Source: Lithodes maja (lineage: Eukaryota; Arthropoda; Malacostraca; Decapoda; Lithodidae). Taken from it: a DNA stretch of 64,000 bases. Location: positions 1 through 64,000 of the forward strand of contig JBAKBP010010424.1 in the NCBI GenBank assembly GCA_037953745.1. The letters are read 5' to 3'. Position 1 is the stretch's first letter. Every line of letters begins with the position of its first letter. The notes under the pieces are model-generated. The model was given only the letters and a program-made list of their open reading frames with translations, had not been told where the DNA came from and made no database searches. A program made the position numbers and the translations under genes. Shown here piece by piece: positions 43,869-55,681 of this stretch.

Positions 43869-45674
43869 TGTTACGGCTGGATCGGCAATACATATTCGGG
43901 ATTCTTGATCGTAGGACAGAAATGGCTTATGTGACAACGACACGCTCGATTCCAGTCCCAAATACTATATGCTCCAGACAACAAAAGCACCAACGCCCTA
44001 CAGAGTTATCGTCTATGGTAACGAGGTACCTTAACTCGGCGAAAGTGTACAACAGGGGTAGGCTATGAGGCTAAACTCCCTCGGACATTTATAGGTTACG
44101 TTATTACTAAAGAAGTGCAATACTCAAGAAACTACGTTAATATTAAGCCTCTAATAATGTAGAATAGAAGCAGGCTAAAGGTATGACAGTGAAATGCTAA
44201 ATGACAAATGTACACGCCTACTTGAAAGCGCGTGCACTAGAATAACTGTCCCCTACTAACATGCACTAGCATGTAGCATACAAGATGTTCATGATACAGT
44301 AGATACCTAATAATACACATGGAAGGAACATAAACAGTAGTCACTTATTGTAATAATGAATCTATACTTGGAATAACTAAAAGGTTGCAGGCAACAGTAC
44401 TGCGCCGGTAGCCTACTACCGCATAGGCTACTTCGCTTCTCTCACTCTGTCTCCCCTCTGAGTCTGTATGCGCCCTACGCAACAGAACTCCGGACACAGC
44501 AGCAAAACGACAGTGCAGTTAATTGATACATGAAAGTATTAATAGTGTTGTCTAGTGTGTGAGTAATGTGTATTGTAAAGTGTTATATACATAAACTTAA
44601 AGAGAGCTGCAATGCATAGTAAAATAAAGATATAACCCACTCATCATCCCCATGTGTTCTAGCTAGCAGGCCAAGTCACAGGAACAACGAGTCCCAGCAC
44701 CGAAAGCGAGAACCCAGGAAAAGACTGTAGAGAACACAAGGACAGATAAATTACGTTACTCTACTATACCGGCACTACGAGCGAGCTGTAGTCTCTGGTA
44801 CTGCACTCGCTCCTGGCTCGGTAGGCAAATCAAGGCTAAGTCCTCGCCCCTCTACAGACAACTCCTGGGCATGGTCGGGCTCTTACACATGGCACTAGTC
44901 TAGTCACAAATTGGATGATGAGCTGGGCATATAATTTGTGAACATGTAGAACGTTCACCAACTATCCTCATCAAGAAGATCGCTGTTCACATTAACCCCT
45001 TAAATCTAATACATGTAAATATATGCTTGTCCTAAGAGTAATACGAGAGGTGAGTGCTGAAACTCCTTTAGGACCTCAAGGGAAGGGTATGCATTTAAAT
45101 AGAGAGAAGAATGAAATGAGAGTAATGTCGTCAGAGAGAAAGAGTGCAACCGTGAGAAGTTGGGAGAGAGGGCAAGGGATGTTAGAATCTCAAAGGTTCT
45201 AGGCAACCTGGTCATAGAGCACACAACGAGCCTCCAGGCAATGTGCTGTACGACAACATGGGCAGCCCAGGCAGCATAGGCAGGCGGCAATGTACTACCA
45301 ACCCTGTCGCACCTAGCTATAAGCGCAGGGCTGCCAACCGGTCCATACGTCTGGCAACCACCCCCCCGGCAGCGTGGCGCACCGCTACCCTCTCGCTCTG
45401 AAGTCTAACTCACTCTCTCTCTCTGAATTCCCACTGTCTTATCTATCAACTTCTCTATTGATACTACATATTAAATGGAAGGTCTCGACATGGCTTAAAA
45501 CAAAACCCACCACTGGTTAGCAAATGACGAGACCTTTGCAGAGATACAAAGAACATAGTTATACGTTGTCACACTCAATATAAGCAGCCAGCACGGTACA
45601 ACGCGGTACCGTGGCGGTACAGTGGAGTACCAAGGAGTACAATCAGGTTGCGTTGCCACGCACTGGGCGTCACA
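43869..45674 (-). repeat. 3' LTR of the inner element
   Basis: 1806 bp; plus strand starts TGTTACGGCTGG and ends GGGCGTCACA. Near-identical to 51299-53105. No coding is supported inside. Confidence 0.95.
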
Positions 45675-45695
45675 GCCCCCCCAAGATTTTAGATA
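45675..45695 (-). promoter_or_regulatory. Polypurine tract of the inner element
   Basis: Minus strand reads AAATCTTGGGGGGGCTG directly before the 3' LTR. It is similar to the outer element's tract. Confidence 0.75.
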
Positions 45696-45955
45696 ATCGA
45701 CCTTAGAAGCATTATCAAAATCTGACAGGCAACCAACCGACCTGCTACCCTTAGCTGCCACTAATTGCAAAAGGTGCACAACAACTGAAGTGTGAATTAT
45801 ACATAAAACACAATATCGCATGCATCATGCTACAACAATAAAGACTTACAAAACTAAAAAAAAAAATTCTCGTTTATTTTATTGTTTTATAATCTTTTTG
45901 GACGGCGTTATGATGTCCTAATTTTACTCCTGCTCAACCCACACACCGTGCACGA

Positions 45956-48900
45956 CTATCCTGGATCATCAACCCTTGATAGACAATCTGCTATCACGTT
46001 CTCACTCCCGGCAATATGCTGAATGTTGAGATTATACTCTTGGAGCATTAGGGACCACCTGGTCAACCGCATATTCCGATTGTGAAACTGATTTAGGAAT
46101 TTCAAGGGATGATGGTCCGTATAAATCGTCACTACCGGGCCGTAGGCTGGAACATAAACTTCGAAATGTTTGAGCGACAAAACGATAGCAAGAAGCTCCT
46201 TCTCTATAGTCGAGTAATTCCTTTGTGCCGAATTAAACTTGCGAGAAAAGAAGCTCACTGGGTGTTCCAAGCCCTCGGAATCAGTCTGCAGTAACACTGC
46301 CCCGGCACCCACACCGCTGGCATCAGTCGCCAGCTGAAAACTCCTGGAGAAGTCTGGGGCTCTCAAAATCGGATGTGTACACAGCAGGTGCTTGACTAGG
46401 TCGAAAGCCCTCTGACACTCCGCAGCCCAACAGAACTTCACTGACTTCGACAGTAGATCAGTTAACGGTGCTAAGACAGTAGAGTATCCCCGGATGAAGC
46501 GCCTATAATAGCCTATCATACCTAGGAACCGCATGACCTGGCGCTTAGTGGTGGGCCTGGGAAACATATTGATAGCCTGTATCTTGCTCAGGGGGGGGCA
46601 CACCCGGCCTAACCCGACCACGAAGCCAAGATACTGCACAGTAGCCTTTACAAACTCGCACTTCCTCAGGTTCACCACCAGCCCAGCATCGTGCAACTTC
46701 CCAAACAGGGTCTCTAAGTGCCTTAGGTGATTTTCAAAATTGTCATCATACACTATCACGTCATCAAGGTAGACCGTGCAGTTAGGGATTTCGTCACAAA
46801 TATCGTTCATCAGGTTCTGAAACGTGGCAGGTGCGTTCTTAAGCCCATAAGGCATTACGTTACATTGGTAGGTCTTGCCATCTACCACAAAAACACAAAC
46901 TTGCTTAGCTCGGTCCGACAGGGGTACTTGCCAGTAGCCTTTTACAAGATCAATTTTAGTAAGGTACTTTGCATTCCCTATCTTGTCCACGCTGTCGTCA
47001 ACTCGAGGCAAAGGGTAAGGGTTGGTAGTGGTCAAGCCATTTAGCCTACGAAAATCTATGCAGAACCGCACCTTGCCGTCAGGTTTTGGCTGCAACGTGA
47101 CGGGTGATGTCCACTTCACATAACCTTCAGTGATCATCCCTCTCTCAACCATGTACTTTAACTCCTCCCGTAAAGCTGGCAACTTTACCGGGGGCACACG
47201 GTAGGGCACTGACTTGAAGGGCACATTATCACCGACGTCTACGTCGTGCGTTACCTGAGTAGTGAGACCTGGGTGTTCGGCGAAAACAGAGGGGTATGAC
47301 CTGAACAGGCCTAGGACAGCAGCACCCTGGTGCTCAGGCAGGTGACTTACAGCTTGCCTAGCCTCTTGTTCAGTATTCCCCGCCCACTGTTCCGCGGAAA
47401 TGACACAGTCCCAGCTATCCTCCTCAGCAGCATGACTGTCCCCACCTCCTTCTCCACCCTGGCCGCTGCAGGCCAGCACAGGGACAGTGAGAGGCTCTGA
47501 GGGGCGTCTCACATACTCTTTCATGAGGTTAACATGACATAACTGATGTTTTTTTCTACGGTCAGGTGTTGCAACGAGATAATCAAGGTCGGACAGTTTC
47601 TTAGCCACCACATACGGCCCAATAAACTTGGCAGAAAGGGGGTGTCCAGGCAAAGGTAAAAGCAACATTACCTCCTGACCCACCGAAAACTCCCGAAGCT
47701 TCACCTTGGCGTCATACTGGTGCTTCATGACCGCCTGTGCATTAACCAAGTTATTACCTGCCGCTGCCATGCAACCTATAAGTCTCTCCCGGCTCTCAAG
47801 GATATATTTAAGTACAGACCCCGGCTTCTCTTCGCCCTCCCAGATCTCTTTCACCATACTTAAAGGTCCTCTCACATTATGGCCAAAGACTAGTTGATTT
47901 GGACTGAACCCCAGGCTCTCTCCTGGGACTTCACGTGCAGCGAACAGAACATACGGCAGACCCAAATCCCAATCAGTGTCATGTTCTGCACAGTAACAGC
48001 GTAGCATACTCTTCAGGGTCGAGTGCCACCGCTCCAAGACTCCCTGACTCTCGGGATGGTAGGCTGACGACACTACAGAACATATACCGTGCAACTGAAG
48101 GGTTTGCTTGAACAATTTGGATGTAAAATTGCTCCCCTGGTCTGACTGCACCTCACGTGGAAATCCATAACGGGAACAGAACAATAATAAGTTTTTAACA
48201 ACTGCCTTTGCCGAGCCGTTTCTCATGGGGTATGCGTCCGGGTATCTCGTAGCCACATCCATGATTGTCAACAGGAATTTATTGCCACTACTAGTAGGCG
48301 GGAAAGGGCCAACCAAATCTACTACAACTTTGCTGAACGGAGGCCCGGTGACAGGTATGGGAAACAAAGGTGCCTTCGGGATGGTCTGGTTAGGCTTCCC
48401 CGTTGTCTGGCAGGTCGCACACCCAGCCACCCATGCACAGACATCAGCCTTGACCCCAGGCCACCAGAAAAACCTGCCCAATGCCGCCAATGTTTTTGTT
48501 ACCCCCAAATGACCCGCCACCGGCACATCATGCGCCAGACACAATAAGGACTCTCTATACTTATTTGGAACAACCACCTGGTCTACTACCCTCGCACCGC
48601 CCTCCCACTTCGATTTGGGGTCTAGAAATCTGCGGTACAATATCCTGTTGAGCCTAAAGAAATCTCCCGGCTTCGCATCCCCATCTTCCTCCAACTCTAT
48701 GGCACCATTGCTATAACGAGCTAGGCTAGCGTCTTGCAGCTGCTGCTCACTAATGTCCCTGGGCGTCAATGCATCAAGATGGTTTTGTAATAAGACATTA
48801 CCCCGGCTAGTAGGCTCTACTGCCTTAGTGGCTCTCGCTACAGCTCTTGCCTCACGCGAAGTCTTACCCAACTCTGCCTTGTTACACACCATATCTGGGC

Positions 48901-51055
48901 CAGAGTCAACTCCCGTGTTTATTATAGGTCCAAGTACCGAATCACCGAGAAGTGCAGCAGAATCAATGTCCCTTTTCCTGCCCTTAGCAACCTTCTCCTG
49001 ATCCTTCCTCCACTGTCCCCGAGGTTGAGTGCTAGGCTGTGCAGGAGCCGCAGAGCGAGATCGGGTTACCACACAGGCCATCTCATCCTGTTGGCACCTC
49101 CCAACCCATTCCCGATTCTCACCATCCACGTCGGCCGCCCTCTCGGCAACGACTAAGGGTGGAGTCCCGGAAGTGGGCACCGCAAAGTCGTTGCCGAGAA
49201 GAAGGTCGACGCCCTCAACTGGCAAACACTCAACGATCCCTACATCCAGCTCCCTGCACACCTCTCCCACTCTCAACTCCAACCTCACAAGTGGGTATGA
49301 CCTCGTAGCATTTATACCCTGCACCACAACAACTCTGGCCGCATTTATCGGTTTCCCTGTGAAGTTCCTCAACAAAGTTTGCGAAGCCCCCGTATCCCTC
49401 AGCAAGTCAACCCTCCGTAGTTCACTCCCCCAGCTCACAAACCCGTGTCCCCGATGGCTACAGAAAGTGTCCCGGACAGGTGTCGAGCCTTCCGTACGCT
49501 TCTTTACCGCGTGTGCCTCAGCTGCTGACAACCTACCCCGGGCAGTTGCTGCAGCCTTCAGAGACACACCGATACTGTGAACCAATGACACCGGCTTAGC
49601 GGGAGTGTTACTAGGGCACTCACGTGAATAATGGCCTAGCTTCTGACATTTGTAACATTTCACATCCCCAATGGGCTTCTTCCCTTGTGCGGGCGAAGAA
49701 GGGGCCTGACCTTTAGTAAACGGGAGAGGCTTGTGTTTGTAGGTGTTATTAGGTGCAATGCATTTAGTGTGGTTATGTGTGTCATAGGATTTGTTATTAT
49801 CGAAAACTCTGGTGGGTGGGGTATAGCGCCCCTTCTGCCCTGACTCAGCCCTCTGAGCGGCACCGCAACCACGAATCAATGATAATCTGAGGTCTGCCAT
49901 CTTGGCAGCCTCCTCTACTGTCTTGGGACATTTTTCCTTAATGTTCAGCGTTAGATCGGTTCCAGTACATTGGTAAAACTGTTCCAGATAGAAAAGTTGC
50001 TTAATTTCCTCAGCCGACTCTGCGTGCTCGGACCGAAACCAGTTATTACCTGCATCTGTTAAGTCCCGTGCGTGCTCCATAAAACTGACGTCGCTCTTCT
50101 TATTCACGCCACGGAACTTCAATCTATAAGTTTCGGGTTGCAGTTCGTAGGCCCGGAGCACAGCCTCCTTCACCAGTCCATACACGACACTCTCGTCCAG
50201 TGACAGTGCATCGTAGGCTTTCAACCCCTTACCCACTAGACGTGATGAAACTAATGCTGCCCATTTAACCTCCGGCCAGTCATACTCACGACACTTCTTT
50301 TCGAAACGAGCAAAAAACTCAGTCACTGCTGTCTCATCAAATGCGGGTACTAACTTAATTAAATGCGAAAGTGAGTCTGTAACCCAGTGCTCACCACCGA
50401 GATGACGCCCCGTGGTCTCTACTCTAGACTTCTCGACATCCATTTCAGCCTGGTACCTGGTTGCATCCTGATTGGCTTGGATTCTAGCAACCTCTATGCG
50501 TTCTATACTAGCCTGTTGTATCTGAGTCTCCTGCAGCTTAAACTTAGCTAGTTCTAGCTGGAATAACATCTCAGGAGACAGGCCTGGGGGGGGAGAGCAC
50601 AAAATGGGGGATCCACACCGAGACGTGTTTACGGGTAAGCCAGCTTGCCATTGAGAACCCTCCTGCTGCATCGTGCTAAGCCTCGCTGGCTGAGGGCCCA
50701 GCTCAGGGGTAGAGTGGAATGGAGGCTTGGAGGGAACCCCCCAAGACCCCACTCCACCCACCGCCCCATCGCCATCACCCAACAAACATGCCACCAAATT
50801 CTTCTTGGGCCAACTGTCAGGACAGTCCCGCCCCAAAACCGTGGCTAAACAGCGAAGACCGTAACAATCAATAGCCTGCAGGCGCTGTTCGGTCAAAGGT
50901 GTCTGCAAAAATGCCCGGGCATCCCTCTCTCCACTTATAACACTCCCCTCCCCAAACATCTGTTGTACTTGCTGGTTACCAGGCTGTACCGTGTTATCCT
51001 CCCCCGTAAATGATGAGTCATTAGACATAGTGCTGGTTATACAATTGCTGTTCAT
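45956..51055 (-). CDS. Gag-Pol polyprotein, integrase before RT (Gmr1-type Gypsy)
   Basis: 1699 codons without a stop. Approximate residues: Gag 1-460, CCHC zinc knuckle CYKCQKLGHYSREC near 465-478, aspartic protease LLRDTGASQTLL near 548-560. Integrase follows with HDVPVAGHLG and CATCQ (HHCC, about 838-882), VVDLVGP (Asp about 912), QSDQGSNF (Asp about 972), ESQGVLERW (Glu about 1004) and a GPY/F module (KFIGPYVV, about 1150). Then RT with CIDFRRLNGL (about 1332) and YLDDVIVYDD (about 1430), and RNase H with TDASGVGAG (about 1576) and TDHHPL. The protease-integrase-RT-RNase H order is copia-like, although the sequences are Gypsy-like; this is the hallmark of the Gmr1 group. All catalytic residues I can check are present. 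No envelope gene follows. Met at 51055 is the first in frame after the PBS region. Confidence 0.95.
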   Translation of the reverse strand: MNSNCITSTMSNDSSFTGEDNTVQPGNQQVQQMFGEGSVISGERDARAFLQTPLTEQRLQAIDCYGLRCLATVLGRDCPDSWPKKNLVACLLGDGDGAVGGVGSWGVPSKPPFHSTPELGPQPARLSTMQQEGSQWQAGLPVNTSRCGSPILCSPPPGLSPEMLFQLELAKFKLQETQIQQASIERIEVARIQANQDATRYQAEMDVEKSRVETTGRHLGGEHWVTDSLSHLIKLVPAFDETAVTEFFARFEKKCREYDWPEVKWAALVSSRLVGKGLKAYDALSLDESVVYGLVKEAVLRAYELQPETYRLKFRGVNKKSDVSFMEHARDLTDAGNNWFRSEHAESAEEIKQLFYLEQFYQCTGTDLTLNIKEKCPKTVEEAAKMADLRLSLIRGCGAAQRAESGQKGRYTPPTRVFDNNKSYDTHNHTKCIAPNNTYKHKPLPFTKGQAPSSPAQGKKPIGDVKCYKCQKLGHYSRECPSNTPAKPVSLVHSIGVSLKAAATARGRLSAAEAHAVKKRTEGSTPVRDTFCSHRGHGFVSWGSELRRVDLLRDTGASQTLLRNFTGKPINAARVVVVQGINATRSYPLVRLELRVGEVCRELDVGIVECLPVEGVDLLLGNDFAVPTSGTPPLVVAERAADVDGENREWVGRCQQDEMACVVTRSRSAAPAQPSTQPRGQWRKDQEKVAKGRKRDIDSAALLGDSVLGPIINTGVDSGPDMVCNKAELGKTSREARAVARATKAVEPTSRGNVLLQNHLDALTPRDISEQQLQDASLARYSNGAIELEEDGDAKPGDFFRLNRILYRRFLDPKSKWEGGARVVDQVVVPNKYRESLLCLAHDVPVAGHLGVTKTLAALGRFFWWPGVKADVCAWVAGCATCQTTGKPNQTIPKAPLFPIPVTGPPFSKVVVDLVGPFPPTSSGNKFLLTIMDVATRYPDAYPMRNGSAKAVVKNLLLFCSRYGFPREVQSDQGSNFTSKLFKQTLQLHGICSVVSSAYHPESQGVLERWHSTLKSMLRCYCAEHDTDWDLGLPYVLFAAREVPGESLGFSPNQLVFGHNVRGPLSMVKEIWEGEEKPGSVLKYILESRERLIGCMAAAGNNLVNAQAVMKHQYDAKVKLREFSVGQEVMLLLPLPGHPLSAKFIGPYVVAKKLSDLDYLVATPDRRKKHQLCHVNLMKEYVRRPSEPLTVPVLACSGQGGEGGGDSHAAEEDSWDCVISAEQWAGNTEQEARQAVSHLPEHQGAAVLGLFRSYPSVFAEHPGLTTQVTHDVDVGDNVPFKSVPYRVPPVKLPALREELKYMVERGMITEGYVKWTSPVTLQPKPDGKVRFCIDFRRLNGLTTTNPYPLPRVDDSVDKIGNAKYLTKIDLVKGYWQVPLSDRAKQVCVFVVDGKTYQCNVMPYGLKNAPATFQNLMNDICDEIPNCTVYLDDVIVYDDNFENHLRHLETLFGKLHDAGLVVNLRKCEFVKATVQYLGFVVGLGRVCPPLSKIQAINMFPRPTTKRQVMRFLGMIGYYRRFIRGYSTVLAPLTDLLSKSVKFCWAAECQRAFDLVKHLLCTHPILRAPDFSRSFQLATDASGVGAGAVLLQTDSEGLEHPVSFFSRKFNSAQRNYSTIEKELLAIVLSLKHFEVYVPAYGPVVTIYTDHHPLKFLNQFHNRNMRLTRWSLMLQEYNLNIQHIAGSENVIADCLSRVDDPG

Positions 51056-51298
51056 AAAAAAAAAGAAGTGCTTATTACTAATTGCAGTCTCGACTCACAA
51101 AATGTTAAAGATGCTTGAATGACTCTACTCTAGACACCCCTAACGAAACAATCTGCAAGTCCACCAATACAATAATGACACAATAAAAATTCCTCCAATA
51201 TGCAAGAAAATTCTAGCCAGCTCTACTAGGTAGCATAGAATAGTTCTCCAAAAAACATGTGATAGGATACTACTGAATCTTGTGCAAGGTCGCCATTT
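51056..51298 (-). promoter_or_regulatory. 5' leader with primer-binding site (inner element)
   Basis: Directly inside the 5' LTR the minus strand reads AAATGGCGACCTTGC. TGGCGACC is a typical PBS start (complement of a tRNA 3' CCA end). The same TGGCGACCTTGC stands in the outer element. The tRNA is not identified; Arg-type primers use a similar PBS in other Gypsy elements. The rest is untranslated leader. Confidence 0.7.
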
Positions 51299-53105
51299 TG
51301 TTACGGCTGGATCGGCAATACATATTCGGGATTCTTGATCGTAGGACAGAAATGGCTTATGTGACAACGACACGCTCGATTCCAGTCCCAAATACTATAT
51401 GCTCCAGACAACAAAAGCACCAACGCCCTACAGAGTTATCGTCTATGGTAACGAGGTACCTTAACTCGGCGAAAGTGTACAACAGGGGTAGGCTATGAGG
51501 CTAAACTCCCTCAGACATTTATAGGTTACGTTATTACTAAAGAAGTGCAATACTCAAGAAACTACGTTAATATTAAGCCTCTAATAATGTAGAATAGAAG
51601 CAGGCTAAAGGTATGACAGTGAAATGCTAAATGACAAATGTACACGCCTACTTGAAAGCGCGTGCACTAGAATAACTGTCCCCTACTAACATGCACTAGC
51701 ATGTAGCATACAAGATGTTCATGATCCAGTAGATACCTAATAATACACATGGAAGGAACATAAACAGTAGTCACTTATTGTAATAATGAATCTATACTTG
51801 GAATAACTAAAAGGTTGCAGGCAACAGTACTGCGCCGGTAGCCTACTACCGCATAGGCTACTTCGCTTCTCTCACTCTGTCTCCCCTCTGAGTCTGTATG
51901 CGCCCTACGCAACAGAACTCCGGACACAGCAGCAAAACGACAGTGCAGTTAATTGATACATGAAAGTATTAATAGTGTTGTCTAGTGTGTGAGTAATGTG
52001 TATTGTAAAGTGTTATATACATAAACTTAAAGAGAGCTGCAAATGCATAGTAAAATAAAGATATAACCCACTCATCATCCCCATGTGTTCTAGCTAGCAG
52101 GCCAAGTCACAGGAACAACGAGTCCCAGCACCGAAAGCGAGAACCCAGGAAAAGACTGTAGAGAACACAAGGACAGATAAATTACGTTACTCTACTATAC
52201 CGGCACTACGAGCGAGCTGTAGTCTCTGGTACTGCACTCGCTCCTGGCTCGGTAGGCAAATCAAGGCTAAGTCCTCGCCCCTCTACAGACAACTCCTGGG
52301 CATGGTCGGGCTCTTACACATGGCACTAGTCTAGTCACAAATTGGATGATGAGCTGGGCATATAATTCGTGAACATGTAGAACGTTCACCAACTATCCTC
52401 ATCAAGAAGATCGCTGTTCACATTAACCCCTTAAATCTAATACATGTAAATATATGCTTGTCCTAAGAGTAATACGAGAGGTGAGTGCTGAAACTCCTTT
52501 AGGACCTCAAGGGAAGGGTATGCATTTAAATAGAGAGAAGAATGAAATGAGAGTAATGTCGTCAGAGAGAAAGAGTGCAACCGTGAGAAGTTGGGAGAGA
52601 GGGCAAGGGATGTTAGAATCTCAAAGGTTCTAGGCAACCTGGTCATAGAGCACACAGCGAGCCTCCAGGCAATGTGCTGTACGACAACATGGGCAGCCCA
52701 GGCAGCATAGGCAGGCGGCAATGTACTACCAACCCTGTCGCACCTAGCTATAAGCGCAGGGCTGCCAACCGGTCCATACGTCTGGCAACCACCCCCCCGG
52801 CAGCGTGGCGCACCGCTACCCTCTCGCTCTGAAGTCTAACTCACTCTCTCTCTCTGAATTCCCACTGTCTTATCTATCAACTTCTCTATTGATACTACAT
52901 ATTAAATGGAAGGTCTCGACATGGCTTAAAACAAAACCCACCACTGGTTAGCAAATGACGAGACCTTTGCAGAGATACAAAGAACATAGTTATACGTTGT
53001 CACACTCAATATAAGCAGCCAGCACGGTACAACGCGGTACCGTGGCGGTACAGTGGAGTACCAAGGAGTACAATCAGGTTGCGTTGCCACGCACTGGGCG
53101 TCACA
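51299..53105 (-). repeat. 5' LTR of the inner element
   Basis: 1807 bp, TG...CA, one base longer than its partner because of an extra A near 52042. Confidence 0.95.
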
Positions 53106-55681
53106 CCTGATAATGGAGAATCATGAGCCAACCTAAGCAAACTTTCCCTGCAGCCCTCTGGCACGACCAGCTGGTCAACTGTACCTGATCCGCCCTCCCA
53201 GTTCCTTTTAGGATCTTGATATCGGTGTATTATTCCATTAAAGAAAAAAAAATCCTCTGCCTTTGCATCCCTATCTTCTTCTAACTCCACAGCCCCATTG
53301 GTACACTGCAAAACCTCTGGATCCTCTAATTGCAACTTTCGAATGTTTGTGGGAGCCAACATGTCTAACTGCTTGGTCAACAACTCATGCCCTCCCCCAA
53401 CATCCAACTTAGACATCCGGTTTTCTCGCTGCAGGTAACGGTGCTGTCTCTGAGTCTCTGCCTCCTCCACTACTTTATCAACTGTGTTAGGCACTGGAGT
53501 TACAACAGACTCGGTCAAAGGTCCTGCTATTGGGTCTTTTGGGAGAGCCACTGGTTCTAAACTCTTCAAACTTTTCCCAGCCTTCCGCTTCTCCTTAATT
53601 CCCTTCCTCCGCTGTTCTGTGGCCTGGGAAATAGGCTGTGACACCTTAAATGCTTGGGAACGAGTTACCACACATGCCATCTGTTGGCGTTGACAACTCA
53701 CTACCCACTCTTGTTCCTCCCTACTCACGTCGGCCGGCCTCTCGGCAACGACTAAGGGTGGAACTTCTAAAGTAGGCACCGCAAAGTCGTTGCCGAGAAG
53801 AAGGTCGACGCCCTCCACTGGCAATTTCTCAACGATCCCAACATCTAAGTCCTTAATCACACCATCAATTTCCAGCTCCACATGAACCAACGGGTATGAC
53901 CTGGTCGCATTAATACCCTGAACAACAACCACCCGTGCCGCATTAATTGGTCGCCCCGTGAAATTCTTCAAAAGTGTCTGTGAAGCTCCAGTATCACGCA
54001 AAACTTCCACCTTATGCTGGCAACCCGCCCAACTTACCTTACCAGTCCCTCTATGGGCGCAAAAGACATCACGGACAGGGGATGAGCATTCCTGAGTCTT
54101 ATACATAGCCTGTGACCCTGCCGCTGGCAAACTACCCTGGGTAAATCCAGACGACATTTCAGCCACACCTATGCTGCGCACAAAAGACACGGCTGCAGTT
54201 GGCGGCTTACCAGGACAAGATTTTGCATAATGCCCCTTCTTTCTACAATGAAAACATTCCACTTCCCCTATCGGTCTCTTCTGATAAGGGGCGGAGTTCT
54301 GACCCTTCTGTAATGGGACGGCTGTAGTCTTTGGTTCAGTCCTGGTATCTTGGCTTTTAAACTGAGGTTTATATCTATAGTGATTGTCCCGAGCTCGAGG
54401 GTTTGGAGTATCGCACCCCTTGGGAACTGCATCAACACGCTTTACAGATTCACATCCCCTGATTAGCGACAACCTGAGGTCAGCCATCTCAGCTGCCTCT
54501 TGAAGAGTTCTTGGGTTCTTTTCTTTAATAGTTAAAGTCATTTCTGCACCAGTACACTTATAAAACTGCTCGAGCAGAAACAGCTCAGTCAACTGTTCTG
54601 CCGTCTCAGCTTTCTCAGAACGTGTCCAGTTTTTAAGTGCATCTTTTAAGTCTCGGGCATGTTCAAGAAAGGTCGCCTCACTAGTCTTTATAACACCCCG
54701 AAACTTCAATCGATATGTTTCCGGTTGCAACTCGTATGCCCGTAGGACAGCTCTCTTCAATTCTGGGTAGTCAATGCAAGACTCTAAAGGCAGTGCATCA
54801 TAAGCCTTCAGACCCTTACCCGTAAGTCTTGAGGAGACTAGAGCTGCCCACTTCTCTTCAGGCCAATTATGCTCCCTACACTTCTTCTCAAAACGATTAA
54901 AAAATTCTGTGACTTCAGTTTCACTAAATACCGGCACCAATTTGACTAAGTGGGCTAAGGACTGTTCTCTTACTTGGCCCTCACGGCCCATCCGAGTCCC
55001 TGTCGACTCTGCATGAGTCTTATCTAAATCTAATTTAGCACAATATTTCTCTGAGTCGTACCTAAGCTCAGCCTCATGCCTCCTGGTCTCATCCTCCTAC
55101 CTCCTGGTCTCATCCTCCTGCCTCCTAACCTCAATCTCATGCCTCCTAATCTCATTCTCCTGCTTCCTAGCCTCAATCTCCTGCTTCCTAGCCTCAATCT
55201 TAGCAAGCTCAAGTCTAAATACCATATCTGGAGACAGGCAGGAAGAGAGAGCTGCCACTACTGAAGGAGGGGGGGCAAAAACTGGGGCACCACCCGAGGG
55301 CACTCCAATCTGCCAATTCTCATCCCTCTGTGGGAGAGTGCTAACCTCCGGTAACTGAGTAGACGGCACTGTGGGAGTCGAGTGAGAGGGGATCTGGGGA
55401 GGAACCCCCCCAAACGCCCTCTCCTCCGAAACCCCATGTCGCCCACGCAACACCCAGGAAATCAGCTCCCCCTTGGACATCCCTGCTACATTGGAAATGC
55501 CCAAAACCTTGGCTATCAGGTGCAAGCCACAAACATCCACCCCAGTCAGCCTCTCCTCCGTCACGTGGTACCGCTTACTCACAAAAACTCTAGCATCGTC
55601 CTCACTGGTTACTAACGGCACACCTTCAAATGACATCTCTCGCTCATCGTCAGTGCTAATGCACGACATACTGAAGTCCAC
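53106..55681 (-). pseudogene. Outer element Gag, protease and integrase start, with nonsense codon
   Basis: Begins at Met 55681. Gag contains a 7-residue repeat (EARKQEI, EARKQEN, EIRRHEI, EVRRQED...) near residues 165-230, which suggests a charged coiled coil. A TAG at 55097-55099 interrupts this repeat where CAG would fit; the frame then stays open through CFHCRKKGHYAKSC (zinc knuckle) and LRDTGASQTLL (protease) into LRLAHDSPLSG. There the inner element's CCTG duplication and LTR cut it. The codons after 53106 in the LTR are foreign. Gag would form the particle, and protease would process the polyprotein. Confidence 0.9.
55060..55205 (-). repeat. 21-bp repeats in outer gag
   Basis: Units such as 'cctcctggtctcatcctcctg' and 'cttcctagcctcaatctcc' recur about every 21 bp and encode the heptad-like gag repeat. 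Confidence 0.75.

Larger units (their letters stand above)
43869..53105 (-). mobile_element. Inner Gypsy (Gmr1-type) LTR retrotransposon, apparently intact
   Basis: 9237 bp on the minus strand. LTRs are at 43869-45674 and 51299-53105. A 4-bp target duplication CCTG stands at 43865-43868 and 53106-53109. It is inserted into the outer element's integrase zinc-finger coding. A single long gag-pol frame, a PBS and a PPT are present. LTRs differ by about four substitutions and one 1-bp indel seen by eye, which indicates a recent insertion. Confidence 0.95.

Noticed and set aside
45006..45290. 94-codon frame repeated at 52437-52721
   Set aside because: It lies in the LTR, occurs twice because LTRs are duplicated, and has no recognised domain.
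53006..53105. C-terminal end of the outer gag-pol frame
   Set aside because: These codons lie in the inner element's LTR and are read-through after the insertion.
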